From assembly GCA_002084135.1 (NCBI GenBank), contig MUIB01000089.1, positions 1 through 38,087 of the forward strand: DNA of 38,087 nucleotides. The letters are read 5' to 3'. The position numbers were made by a program, and so were the translations under genes. The notes beneath the pieces are model-generated. The model was given only the letters and a program-made list of their open reading frames with translations. It did not search any database and had not been told where the DNA came from. Positions 1 through 9,438 of the stretch are shown here, one piece after another. The stretch comes from Spirochaeta sp. LUC14_002_19_P3. GTDB taxonomy: Bacteria > Spirochaetota > Spirochaetia > DSM-2461. Position 1 is the first letter of the stretch. Every line of letters begins with the position of its first letter.

Positions 1-1
1 G

Positions 2-55
2 GCGGGATCTGAAGATGATGCCCTGGCGGTGTTTAATGTATTTAATCAGGAATAG
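2..55 (+). CDS. 3' end of a CDS truncated by the window edge (...AGSEDDALAVFNVFNQE*)
   Basis: Open frame from base 2 to TAG at 53-55; too short to identify. Confidence 0.3.
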   Translation, partial: AGSEDDALAVFNVFNQE

Positions 56-133
56 TTGCTGCTGACACCTTTTTCAGGCTGGAGACTTTAGGCTGGAGGT
101 TTCAGATTCGGGGGATGGGTTTTCCTTTTTTGG

Positions 134-214
134 TTTGGAACCACCAGCCTGCGCCGAGGCTTCGGCAGGTAGGCGAAAGGCTTCAAGAGACAATCTTTTT
201 TAAGAAGACCACAT
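134..214 (+). repeat. 81-bp dispersed repeat B containing a GC-rich palindrome (CCTGCGCCGAGGCTTCGGCAGG)
   Basis: Near-identical inverted copy at 27558-27638; shorter palindrome-only copies near 31730 and 38041. Confidence 0.85.
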
Positions 215-469
215 TCCATCCTTCTATTATCAATTATCTCAAGCATTCATCATCAACAAAGCATTCTTTCGCCCCTTTCGTGGCCCCTCCCTCCCCCGAA
301 GAGCTATCTCCAGCCTCAAATCTCAAATCCCCCCTGCATTATCCCAAAATTTCCACCTGAATTTTTGATGAATTTATCAAAAAATTCACTAAAAATTGCG
401 GATTAAATAATTCGTTTCCATTGTGCTTAATTTTTTATCATAAAAAGAGACAATTGCGTTATTTTGTCA

Positions 470-498
470 TTGACACATAGAGAAAAATCCATTACCTA
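470..498 (+). promoter_or_regulatory. Possible sigma70 promoter for gltBD (TTGACA-N17-TACCTA)
   Basis: Perfect -35 hexamer; weak -10; 30 nt before the gltB start. Confidence 0.35.
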
Positions 499-527
499 TA
501 CAGTTCAAGTCAAATTTGGAGAAATAT

Positions 528-3500
528 ATGCTGCAAGCCCACGGGCTCTATAATCCCGATCAGGAACACGATGCCTGTGGTGTCGGGTTCATTGCCAGAA
601 TTAACGGCGAGAAGTCCCACGATATTGTGGAAAAAGGCGTGGAGATACTCTGCAATCTCGAACACCGCGGTGCGGTTGGCGGCGATTTGAAAACGGGAGA
701 CGGTGCCGGGATGCTCATTCAGCTTCCTCACCGCTTTCTCGACAAAAATACCTCCTTCCCCCTGCCTGGGGCGGGAGAATATGGGGCTGGAATCATCTTC
801 CTCCCTCAGGAGGAAAAAAAGTGCGCGGAGGCCATTGCCCTAACTGAAAAAATCTGTGCCGAAGAAGGGTGGAAATTCCTTGGCTGGCGGGAGGTGCCGG
901 TGAATCCCGACTGCCTCGGGGAATTCGCCCTTCGGGAAATGCCTGGCATTCGTCAGTTTTTTGTAAGGAAATCCGGCCTTAGCGGAGATTTACTGGAACG
1001 CGCCCTCTATATTTTGCGCAAATGCCTCATCCGTGCGGGGAACCAGGCCAAATACACCATAGAGGAGTATTATATTCCCTCGCTTTCGGGGCGTACTATG
1101 GTATACAAGGGCATGTTTGTCGCCCGTCAGTTTTTATCCTTCTATCCCGATCTTACCGATAAGGACATGGAAAGTGCTCTGGCTCTTGTGCACCAGCGCT
1201 ACAGCACGAACACCTTTCCCTCCTGGCCTCTGGCCCATCCTTACCGCTACATTGCCCACAACGGGGAATTCAACACCATCAAGCGTAATTTGAACACCAT
1301 GCACGCCCGTCAGGCCAGTCTCTCTTCGGATTTATTTGGAGACGAGCTGGAAAAACTCTATCCCATCGCCGTATCCTCCGGCAGCGATTCCATGGTATTC
1401 GATAATGTATTCGAGCTTCTTGTGCAGGCCGGACGCGAACCGGAACATGCCTTAATGATGATGATTCCCGAAGCCTTTGGCGCACGGTATCATATATCCG
1501 AGGACAAGCGGGCCTTCTATGAGTATCATGCCGCGATAATGGAACCCTGGGACGGCCCGGCCGTTGTGGCCTTTACCGATGGCAGACGCATCGGTGCCAC
1601 CCTCGACCGCAATGGCCTGCGGCCCGGACGCTACACCGTTACCAAAGACGGCTTGGTGGTAATGGCCTCGGAAACCGGTGTTCTCGACTTTGAAGCCAGT
1701 CAGATAGTGGAACAGGGACGCCTGGCACCGGGCAAGCTGTTCGTGGTAGACGTGGAGAAAGGCCGTTTGGTGCGCGATAGCGAGGTAAAAAGCCGGGTAA
1801 GTCGCAGAAGTCCCTACCGCCGCTGGCTCAGCGAGGAGAAAATTGAGCTTTCCGGGCTGCTCCAGGCACCGCGCCGCGCCCGATACAACCCGCAGAATTT
1901 GAGCGGCATCCTCCGCGCTTTTTCCTATAGCTATGAAGATATACGCAAAATCATCATTCCCATGGCGGTGAATGGTCAGGAGCCGGTGGGCTCCATGGGC
2001 AATGATTCGCCGCTGCCAGTGCTCTCGGAAAGGCCGGTGTTATTATATGACTTTTTCCGTCAGCACTTCGCGCAGGTAACCAACCCGCCCATCGATCCCT
2101 ACCGGGAAAATCTGGTTATGTCGCTCATGAGCTTTGTAGGCCGGGAGCGCAATCTTCTCGGGGAAACCCCGGCCCATTGCCGTCAGCTTACACTTGCCCA
2201 TCCGGTGCTTACCAACGATGACATAAAATATCTGCGGAAAATGAAACTGAGCAATTTTTCCGTTGCCTCGGTAAGCCTGCTTTCGCCCGCCAATACGGTT
2301 GAGGGCGGCATGGAAAACCGGTTAAAGGATTTATGCACAGAGGTGGAGTCTGAAATAGACAGGGGGGCCTCGCTGCTTATCATTTCCGACCGGGGAGTGG
2401 ACCGGGAGTTTGCCGCCATACCCGCGCTTTTGGCCATTTCCACCGTCCACCACTATCTTGTCCGCGTTGGAAAACGCCATCTGGCGGGGCTCATCCTGGA
2501 ATCTGGCGAGGTGAGGGAAGTGCATCACTTTGCCGTTCTTGTTGGCTTTGGATGCAGCGGCATCAATCCCTACCTGGTATTTGAAACCCTTTCAGAGCTC
2601 TGGCACCGGGGGCTATTGCCGGAGAACATTTCCCTGGAAAACGCCATGGAACACTATATTACCGCGGTAAAGAAGGGACTGTTGAAGGTTATGTCGAAGA
2701 TGGGCATTTCCACCCTCCGCAGCTACCGTGGTGCGCAGAATTTTGAAGCTGTCGGAATAGGTCAGGCTATTATAGATAAATACTTTCCAGGCACAGTATC
2801 CCGCCTTGGCGGGCTGGACATGGCCGGCCTGGAGAAGGATGTTTGCGCCCGCCATAAAGCCGCCTGGGCCGAGGACGATGCCCATACCGATATATTGCTT
2901 CCCGGAAGCGCATATTCCTCACGGACAAGCGGAGACAGGCATCTGTTCAATGCCGAGGCCATTGTGGCCCTGCACAAGGCGGTACGCGGCAAGGACTATG
3001 CCGCCTTCAAGGAGTATTCATCCATTATAAATGACAAGGCCCGCGGCCTGAACACTCTGCGCAGCCTGTTTCAATTTTGCAAGGGCAAGTCCATACCCCT
3101 CGCCAAGGTGGAAAGTGCCGCGGAAATTGTGAAGCGCTTCACCACCGGAGCCATGTCCTTCGGGTCCATTAGCCGTGAGGCCCATGAAACCATGGCCATT
3201 GCCATGAACGGGCTGGGTGCCCGAAGTAACTCCGGGGAAGGCGGCGAAGACGAGGCCCGCTACACCCCCGGCCCCGATGGCACTGACCGAAAAAGTCATA
3301 CCAAACAAATCGCCTCCGGACGCTTCGGGGTTAATGCCGCCTATCTGGCCAACTGTAGCGAGCTACAAATTAAAATGGCTCAGGGAGCCAAACCCGGCGA
3401 AGGGGGGCAGCTTCCGGGGCACAAGGTGAACGAAGAGATAGCCAAAGTGCGCTTTACCACTCCGGGAGTAATGCTGATAAGCCCGCCGCCCCACCACGAT

Positions 3501-5051
3501 ATTTACTCCATTGAAGATTTGTCCCAGCTTATTTTCGATCTGAAGAATGCCAACCCGGAAGCCCGCATATCCGTAAAGCTGGTATCCACGATGGGAGTGG
3601 GAACGGTGGCCGCCGGGGTGGCCAAGGGCAAGGCCGATATGGTGCTTATTTCCGGCTGCGATGGCGGCACCGGTGCCAGCCCCTTAAGCTCCATCAAGTA
3701 TGCCGGTACCTGGTGGGAAGTGGGGCTGGCCGAAACCCAGCAGGTGCTGGTAATGAACAAACTGCGCAGCCGCATCCGGGTGCAAACCGATGGTCAGTTA
3801 AAAACCGGACGGGATGTGGCCATTGCCGCGCTGCTGGGGGCCGATGAATTCGGTTTCGGTACTGCCTCGCTGGTGTCTCTCGGCTGTGTTATGATGCGCG
3901 CCTGCCATACCAACGCCTGTCCGGTGGGCATTGCCACCCAGAATGCCGATTTGCGCAAACGCTTTACCGGAAAACCGGAGCATCTTCAGAATTTCATGCT
4001 CTTCATTGCCGAAGAGCTACGGGAAATTATGGCCAGTTTGGGCTTCAAAACATTGGACGACATGATTGGACGCATCGACATGCTGGAAGTGGGCGAGGCT
4101 GTGGATCACTACAAAGCCAAAGGGCTGGACTTCTCCGGCATCCTTACACCGCCGCTGCGCACGGACAATGAGCCGCTGCACTGCACCTCCTTCCAAACCC
4201 GCGATTTCTCCCGTTCCCTGGATCCCCTGCTTGTAGAAGAATGCACCGAGGCCATTGCCTCCAAAAAGAAAGTGGTTCTGGAACGGAAAATCCGCAACTG
4301 CAACCGCACGGTTGGGGCGACTTTGAGCTATCACGTAACCAAAGCCCACGGTTCCGCGGGGCTGCCCGATGAAACGATTACGGTGAATTTCAGCGGATCG
4401 GCGGGCCAGAGTTTCGGGGCCTTTTTAACACGGGGGATTACCTTCAATCTGGTTGGAGATGCCAACGACTACTTCGGGAAGGGGCTTTCCGGCGGCTGTC
4501 TTTCTATTCGCCCGCCCAAAGGAGCAGGGTTTTCCGGTTTCCGCAACATTATTACCGGCAATGTGAACTTGTTCGGTGCCTCCGCCGGGGAAGCCTATAT
4601 TAACGGTATGGCCGGGGAACGTTTCTGCGTGCGCAATTCCGGTGCTACGGCGGTGGTGGAAGGAGTGGGTGATCATGGCTGTGAATACATGACCGGCGGC
4701 ATTGTGGCGGTGTTAGGGACAACGGGCGTAAACTTCGCCGCGGGAATGTCTGGCGGTGTGGCCTATGTCTACGATGAAAACCAGCTTTTCGACACCCGCT
4801 GCAACCTGGAAATGGTGGATATAGAACCCTTAACGAAGGAAGACGCGAAAACGCTTCATAAACTCATTACGCGGCATATTCACTACACCAACAGCATCGT
4901 TGCCCGGCGGATTATGGAATCCTGGGATGAATCCCTGCCGCGCTTTGTCAAGGTTATGCCCATTGAGTACCGTCTGGCACTGGAAAACATTCGGAACCGC
5001 GAAACCAAGAACACGGAAAACACGGCACTTACCGAGGAGGTATTTGTATAA
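528..5051 (+). CDS. gltB: Glutamate synthase large subunit
   Basis: CGVGFIARINGEKSH N-terminal Cys amidotransferase, central FMN domain (GEGGEDEARY), C-terminal GXGXG domain; ATG at 528 preceded by TTGGAGAA. Confidence 0.97.
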   Translation: MLQAHGLYNPDQEHDACGVGFIARINGEKSHDIVEKGVEILCNLEHRGAVGGDLKTGDGAGMLIQLPHRFLDKNTSFPLPGAGEYGAGIIFLPQEEKKCAEAIALTEKICAEEGWKFLGWREVPVNPDCLGEFALREMPGIRQFFVRKSGLSGDLLERALYILRKCLIRAGNQAKYTIEEYYIPSLSGRTMVYKGMFVARQFLSFYPDLTDKDMESALALVHQRYSTNTFPSWPLAHPYRYIAHNGEFNTIKRNLNTMHARQASLSSDLFGDELEKLYPIAVSSGSDSMVFDNVFELLVQAGREPEHALMMMIPEAFGARYHISEDKRAFYEYHAAIMEPWDGPAVVAFTDGRRIGATLDRNGLRPGRYTVTKDGLVVMASETGVLDFEASQIVEQGRLAPGKLFVVDVEKGRLVRDSEVKSRVSRRSPYRRWLSEEKIELSGLLQAPRRARYNPQNLSGILRAFSYSYEDIRKIIIPMAVNGQEPVGSMGNDSPLPVLSERPVLLYDFFRQHFAQVTNPPIDPYRENLVMSLMSFVGRERNLLGETPAHCRQLTLAHPVLTNDDIKYLRKMKLSNFSVASVSLLSPANTVEGGMENRLKDLCTEVESEIDRGASLLIISDRGVDREFAAIPALLAISTVHHYLVRVGKRHLAGLILESGEVREVHHFAVLVGFGCSGINPYLVFETLSELWHRGLLPENISLENAMEHYITAVKKGLLKVMSKMGISTLRSYRGAQNFEAVGIGQAIIDKYFPGTVSRLGGLDMAGLEKDVCARHKAAWAEDDAHTDILLPGSAYSSRTSGDRHLFNAEAIVALHKAVRGKDYAAFKEYSSIINDKARGLNTLRSLFQFCKGKSIPLAKVESAAEIVKRFTTGAMSFGSISREAHETMAIAMNGLGARSNSGEGGEDEARYTPGPDGTDRKSHTKQIASGRFGVNAAYLANCSELQIKMAQGAKPGEGGQLPGHKVNEEIAKVRFTTPGVMLISPPPHHDIYSIEDLSQLIFDLKNANPEARISVKLVSTMGVGTVAAGVAKGKADMVLISGCDGGTGASPLSSIKYAGTWWEVGLAETQQVLVMNKLRSRIRVQTDGQLKTGRDVAIAALLGADEFGFGTASLVSLGCVMMRACHTNACPVGIATQNADLRKRFTGKPEHLQNFMLFIAEELREIMASLGFKTLDDMIGRIDMLEVGEAVDHYKAKGLDFSGILTPPLRTDNEPLHCTSFQTRDFSRSLDPLLVEECTEAIASKKKVVLERKIRNCNRTVGATLSYHVTKAHGSAGLPDETITVNFSGSAGQSFGAFLTRGITFNLVGDANDYFGKGLSGGCLSIRPPKGAGFSGFRNIITGNVNLFGASAGEAYINGMAGERFCVRNSGATAVVEGVGDHGCEYMTGGIVAVLGTTGVNFAAGMSGGVAYVYDENQLFDTRCNLEMVDIEPLTKEDAKTLHKLITRHIHYTNSIVARRIMESWDESLPRFVKVMPIEYRLALENIRNRETKNTENTALTEEVFV

Positions 5052-6493
5052 TGGGCAAAATTAACGGCTTTTTGCAGTTCGACCGCACAGAAATTGCCTA
5101 CCGGGACATAAAGGAACGCCTGGGGGATTACAGGGAGGTTACCCTGGACAAAACAGTGGAAGAGCTTGTCCAGCAGGGCGGACGCTGCATGGACTGCGGT
5201 ACCCCCTTTTGTCATACTCTGGGCTGCCCGGTTGTAAACCTTATCCCCGAGTGGAACGATGCCCTGTGGCGGGGGCAGTGGAAGGAGGCCTATGAGCGGC
5301 TGGAGATTACCAACAACTTCCCGGAGTTCACCGGACGGGTGTGTCCCGCACCCTGCGAAACATCCTGTACCCTCTCCATAAATGATGCCCCGGTAACGAT
5401 TAAGCAGAATGAGCGGGCTATTATCGAAAAGGCATTCGCGGAAGGCTGGGTAGTACCCCGTCCGCCGAAAAGGGAATCGGGCCGCTCCGTGGCGGTTATT
5501 GGCTCCGGGCCTGCTGGAATGGCGGCCGCCCAGCAGCTGCGCCGCGCCGGGCATAAAGTAACCCTCTTCGAGAAGAACCGCAAATTGGGCGGCCTGCTCC
5601 GTTACGGCATCCCCGACTTTAAACTCGACAAGAGCATCATCGACCGGCGGCTGGAACAGCTTGCCGCTGAGGGCATAATGTTTGAAACCGGTGTAACAGT
5701 GGGCGAAGACATTTCCGTGCGCTACCTGAGGGAGAAATTCAACGCCCTGCTGTTTGCCATGGGTGCCGGAAGCCCCCGCGATCTGCCTGTACCGGGCCGT
5801 GAGCTAAACGGCGTTCACTTTGCCATGGACTTTCTGGGCCAGTCCAACCGCCGGGTAAGTGGCGAAGACTATCAGCAGAAAGACATTATCGCCAAGGGAA
5901 AACGGGTGCTGGTTATCGGCGGCGGCGACACCGGAGCGGACTGTGTCGGCACGGCCCGCCGTCAGGGAGCCAAAGAGGTGTATCAGTACGAAATTATGCC
6001 CAAGCCCATGGAGTGGGACAAGCCCTGGAACCCGGTTTGGCCCCAATGGCCCTCCATTCTGCGCACCTCGTCCAGTCACAAGGAAGGTGCCGAGCGGGAA
6101 TGGAACATCGAAACCCTCGCCTTTGAAGGCAGCGAGGGCAAACTCGGCGCGGGCCAATTCCGCCGCATCGAATGGCAGCCCGGCGAAAAAGGTGCCCGCC
6201 CCTCCATTGTGCCCGTAAAGGGCAGCGAATTCACCCTCAAAGTAGACCTTGTTCTTCTGGCCATGGGCTTTGTCCACGTGGAGCATGGCCGCGCCGTAAG
6301 CACTCCGCAACTGGCCTTAGACGAACGGGGCAACATCCTTACCCAAAACTATCATACCAGTGTGGAAGGCATATTTGCTGCCGGCGATGCCATGTCCGGT
6401 GCCTCATTGGTGGTGAGGGCTCTTAATCATGGCCGTTTAGCCGCCGCCGCGGCACATGAGTGGCTGGGAGGGAGTGGGGTGCGCCAGTTATAA
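5051..6493 (+). CDS. gltD: Glutamate synthase small subunit (NADPH)
   Basis: Cys clusters (CMDCGTPFCHTLGCPV, CPAPCETSC), two Rossmann motifs; TAATG overlap with gltB stop. Confidence 0.97.
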   Translation: MGKINGFLQFDRTEIAYRDIKERLGDYREVTLDKTVEELVQQGGRCMDCGTPFCHTLGCPVVNLIPEWNDALWRGQWKEAYERLEITNNFPEFTGRVCPAPCETSCTLSINDAPVTIKQNERAIIEKAFAEGWVVPRPPKRESGRSVAVIGSGPAGMAAAQQLRRAGHKVTLFEKNRKLGGLLRYGIPDFKLDKSIIDRRLEQLAAEGIMFETGVTVGEDISVRYLREKFNALLFAMGAGSPRDLPVPGRELNGVHFAMDFLGQSNRRVSGEDYQQKDIIAKGKRVLVIGGGDTGADCVGTARRQGAKEVYQYEIMPKPMEWDKPWNPVWPQWPSILRTSSSHKEGAEREWNIETLAFEGSEGKLGAGQFRRIEWQPGEKGARPSIVPVKGSEFTLKVDLVLLAMGFVHVEHGRAVSTPQLALDERGNILTQNYHTSVEGIFAAGDAMSGASLVVRALNHGRLAAAAAHEWLGGSGVRQL

Positions 6494-6620
6494 AAAAATT
6501 CCTCGGCACAGGTGCAAGAATGTCAGAACGCCCACTATACATTTTTTGGATGCTGTGATAGAGGTAAGTATATAGATCGGTTTTTCAATACCGAAAGTAA
6601 ACAAATCAAGGAGGTCTTAA

Positions 6621-7373
6621 ATGACCGTATTTCTTATTGTGCTGGGTTCACTCGTGTTGCTGGCGGTGCTCATTTATTTTATTGAGCCGTTTATTTATGC
6701 GCTGTTGTTTTCAGGCATCATCAGTCTTTTTACAAAAAATAAACCCTATGTAAATGTGGAAGACGAGTTTCCTGAAGGAAAAATCCTGAAGGAGAATTGG
6801 AAAACTATTCGTCAGGAGCTGGACAAGCAGCTGGAAAACATTGACAGTATTCCAAAATTTCATGAGGTGGATGGACTACAGAAGGGTATTTCAGCTAAAG
6901 ATGGGGTGGCATGGCGAACCTTTATTATCAAAGGCTTTGACAAATGGATTCCCGCAAATGCGGAAAAGGTGCCCGAAACAACCAAATTGCTGGAAAAGAT
7001 ACCACGGGTGTCTTTAGCCATGTTTTCCATTATTGACGGGGGAAAGCATATTCCACCGCATTACGGCTTCTTTAAGAGCGTGTTGCGCTATCATCTTGGC
7101 TTGATGATACCGGCAGGCGAGTGCTACATTGTTGTAGACGGAGAAAAGTATTCATGGTCTGAAGGGGATCATGTCCTGTTTGACGACACCTACAGGCATG
7201 AGGTTTGGAATAAAACCAGTGAGCGGCGTGCTGTGCTGTTTTTGGATATTCTGCGCGATAAGGATCTTCCGGGATTTATGAAAACGCTCAATCGCTGGAT
7301 GTTCAAAATGTTGCAGAGTTCAAGGAAACTGCGTGCGGCAGCCCGTAAGGCCGAAGTGACCAAAGATATTTAG
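6621..7373 (+). CDS. Aspartyl/asparaginyl beta-hydroxylase family protein (LpxO-like)
   Basis: N-terminal TM, 'HIPPHYGFFKSVLRYHLGLMIP...DDTYRHEVWN' motif; strong SD aaggagg. Confidence 0.85.
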   Translation: MTVFLIVLGSLVLLAVLIYFIEPFIYALLFSGIISLFTKNKPYVNVEDEFPEGKILKENWKTIRQELDKQLENIDSIPKFHEVDGLQKGISAKDGVAWRTFIIKGFDKWIPANAEKVPETTKLLEKIPRVSLAMFSIIDGGKHIPPHYGFFKSVLRYHLGLMIPAGECYIVVDGEKYSWSEGDHVLFDDTYRHEVWNKTSERRAVLFLDILRDKDLPGFMKTLNRWMFKMLQSSRKLRAAARKAEVTKDI

Positions 7374-7376
7374 CCC

Positions 7377-7418
7377 AATGCCCGTTTCCTCCGCCAGCAG
7401 GTGGAGGCCGGGCATTGC
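7377..7418 (+). terminator. Stem-loop (CAATGCCCG..CTCC / GGAG..CGGGCATTG) after the hydroxylase gene
   Basis: Inverted repeat starting a few nt after the stop; no T-tract. Confidence 0.5.
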
Positions 7419-7531
7419 GGGATGATTAGCGTACCGTAAGCCAGGGGACGGGGAAAGCACCTGCCTTGTGCGGTGCCCCCGCTTCATCAGTCAGTAATTT
7501 TGCCGGGCAGGGCGAACCGCCTCCCCATCCC

Positions 7532-7586
7532 AGTAGCGGCGGAAAAGATTGAGTCAAGAACTAAATGGGGGTTTTTAGAGGTGCCC
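7532..7586 (-). mobile_element. Truncated copy of the MITE-like element (one terminus)
   Basis: AGTAGCGGCGGAAAAGATTGAGTCAAGAACTAAATGGGGGTTTTTAGAGGTGCCC matches the copy at 25776-25943. Confidence 0.85.
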
Positions 7587-8342
7587 GATAGTATAAAAGG
7601 ACTGGGAATTCCCGCGGCTGCGGCGACAGGAACCATTCTCTATGCCTATTTTGCTCCTGAAGGGGGAGCTGAATTGTATCTGAGCGGATTGGCGCCGTTC
7701 AGGGCATTATCCGAAGACCTTTTGGGGTATTTTCAGCGCTTTGCTGCATCATTTCTGTTTTTGGGGCTGCTACCTTTTTTGAGTTTCATCGTCCTGCGGC
7801 CAGGACGCGCAGGCTTCAAAGGCACGGCAAGACAGGTAGGACTGTGCCGCCCATCGGAAAAATTGTTCTCACAGCCATACTTTGCCGTTATTCTTACAGT
7901 ATCAATTCTTATGGGTGCTCTTGGAGCTTTCGATCCCGGGCTCTCCAGCTTTTATCCCTATTCCAAAGCTCTTACAGTTCATTCAGCGAACAAAATCAGT
8001 TTCCTGCTCCATGCCTTGTGCTATCTTGTGTTTTACTACATTCCATGGGAACTGCTATTCCGGGGGATACTCCTGCTGGGGCTGCTGCCCCTATTCTTTG
8101 GCGAAGACTGGAGCCGCAATCCCTGGAAACTTTCCGTGCTGGTGTTCGCCTCCCTGCAATCCATACCTTCCGCGCTGCTGCATTTTGGGCACCCTCTAAG
8201 CGAATCTCTGAGCGCGGTGCTGTTCGGTATCGTTTCAGCAGGCTTAACACTTCACTATAAGTCTATCTGGCCAGCATTTATCGTACACGGCTGCACCGGA
8301 TTGGCACTTGATGCCGCTATTGTGCTCAGGACAATGCTGTGA
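7581..8342 (+). CDS. CPBP-type intramembrane metalloprotease-like membrane protein
   Basis: Multiple TM segments, WELLFRG (ExxxR) and LLHFGH motifs; likely start GTG 7581 (ORF track extends to 7473). Confidence 0.6.
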   Translation: MPDSIKGLGIPAAAATGTILYAYFAPEGGAELYLSGLAPFRALSEDLLGYFQRFAASFLFLGLLPFLSFIVLRPGRAGFKGTARQVGLCRPSEKLFSQPYFAVILTVSILMGALGAFDPGLSSFYPYSKALTVHSANKISFLLHALCYLVFYYIPWELLFRGILLLGLLPLFFGEDWSRNPWKLSVLVFASLQSIPSALLHFGHPLSESLSAVLFGIVSAGLTLHYKSIWPAFIVHGCTGLALDAAIVLRTML

Positions 8343-9367
8343 AAAGCGCAAAAGTCCTGGTTACAGGTGCTTCGGGCTTTGTCGGCGGAGCTCTCAGCAG
8401 CCGCCTGCTGGAAAATTCCATTCCGCTGCGCTGCCAGTATCGGCGCGGCAACAATACATTGAAGCAGCTGGAACACAGGGGGGCGGAATTGGTGCAGACC
8501 GATTTAAGCCCGCCGTTAAACAGCACCCCGCAGTATCAGGCCATGCTGGAGAATTTGGTTCAAGGCGTGGAAACACTCTATCATTCCGCCGCTTATGTTT
8601 CGGACTGGGGCCCTAAAGAAGCATTTGTGCGCACTAACTTTGAAGCGACACGGCTCTTGTTTGAAGCGGCCCAAAAAGCCGGTGTAAAACGCTTTATCTT
8701 TGTTAGCTCCCTCGCGGTTCACGGCTTTGGCCGCCACAGAGGCAGCACGGAAGAGGGGCCATGGTATCCGCTTGTATCGCATTACCAAAGCAGCAAAAAA
8801 ATGGCTGAAGACTATATTTTGAACCGCTCAGAAAAAAATGCCCCCATGGCCTGTGTCATAAGACCCGGAAATGTCTATGGTCCCGGCGATACAACAACCA
8901 CCTTCAAGATTTTTGATGCCATGCGCAAAGGAATTATGGGCTACATTGACGGCGGAAGAGCGTTAACTTCCCCCATTTACATTGATGATTTGCTCAATGT
9001 CCTGCTTATAGCTGGCAGCCGCGATGATATTGCCGGTGAGGCCTTCAATATTACCAGTGGTGAGGTTATAAGCTGGCGGGAATACCTGGAGCTTGCAGCC
9101 GGGGCACTGCATGTACGAAAGCCGTCTATCAATCTGCCAAAATGGATTGCCAAACTCGCAGGGCACCTCATGAACGGCTTGTGGACGGTAGCAAGAGCCA
9201 ATAAGGGGCCTGCCTTAACGCCCTACCGGGTGGATATGGTTATCAATGATTATAACTTCGACACATCCAAGGCCAGAACCGTGCTGGGGTTTAATGCGGA
9301 AGTTTCATCCCGGGAAGGCATGATAAAAACCGCTGAATCCTATTGGAACACTCGCGGGAATCCCTGA
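8339..9367 (+). CDS. NAD-dependent epimerase/dehydratase (extended SDR, 3beta-HSD-like)
   Basis: VTGASGFVGGAL Rossmann motif, YQSSKKMAE active site; GTG start overlaps upstream stop. Confidence 0.88.
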   Translation: MKSAKVLVTGASGFVGGALSSRLLENSIPLRCQYRRGNNTLKQLEHRGAELVQTDLSPPLNSTPQYQAMLENLVQGVETLYHSAAYVSDWGPKEAFVRTNFEATRLLFEAAQKAGVKRFIFVSSLAVHGFGRHRGSTEEGPWYPLVSHYQSSKKMAEDYILNRSEKNAPMACVIRPGNVYGPGDTTTTFKIFDAMRKGIMGYIDGGRALTSPIYIDDLLNVLLIAGSRDDIAGEAFNITSGEVISWREYLELAAGALHVRKPSINLPKWIAKLAGHLMNGLWTVARANKGPALTPYRVDMVINDYNFDTSKARTVLGFNAEVSSREGMIKTAESYWNTRGNP

Positions 9368-9382
9368 GGGCACCTCTAAAAA
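9368..9382 (+). repeat. Solitary MITE terminus GGGCACCTCTAAAAA abutting a stop codon
   Basis: Matches termini of the MITE family; stop TGA at 9365-9367. Confidence 0.65.
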
Positions 9383-9419
9383 GCCCGGAATATTTGAATT
9401 GAATACAAACATTCCGGGC
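9383..9419. terminator. Bidirectional intrinsic-terminator-like hairpin between convergent genes
   Basis: GCCCGGAATATTTG ... CAAACATTCCGGGC, A-rich/T-containing flanks. Confidence 0.75.
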
Positions 9420-9438
9420 ATTAAATCAGGCGGATAAA

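Noticed and set aside
115-360. 81-aa ORF upstream of gltB
   Set aside because: Lies across dispersed repeat B and low-complexity sequence; the same repeat is non-coding elsewhere.
4883-5554. 223-aa minus-strand ORF across gltB/gltD
   Set aside because: Antisense to two conserved overlapping genes.
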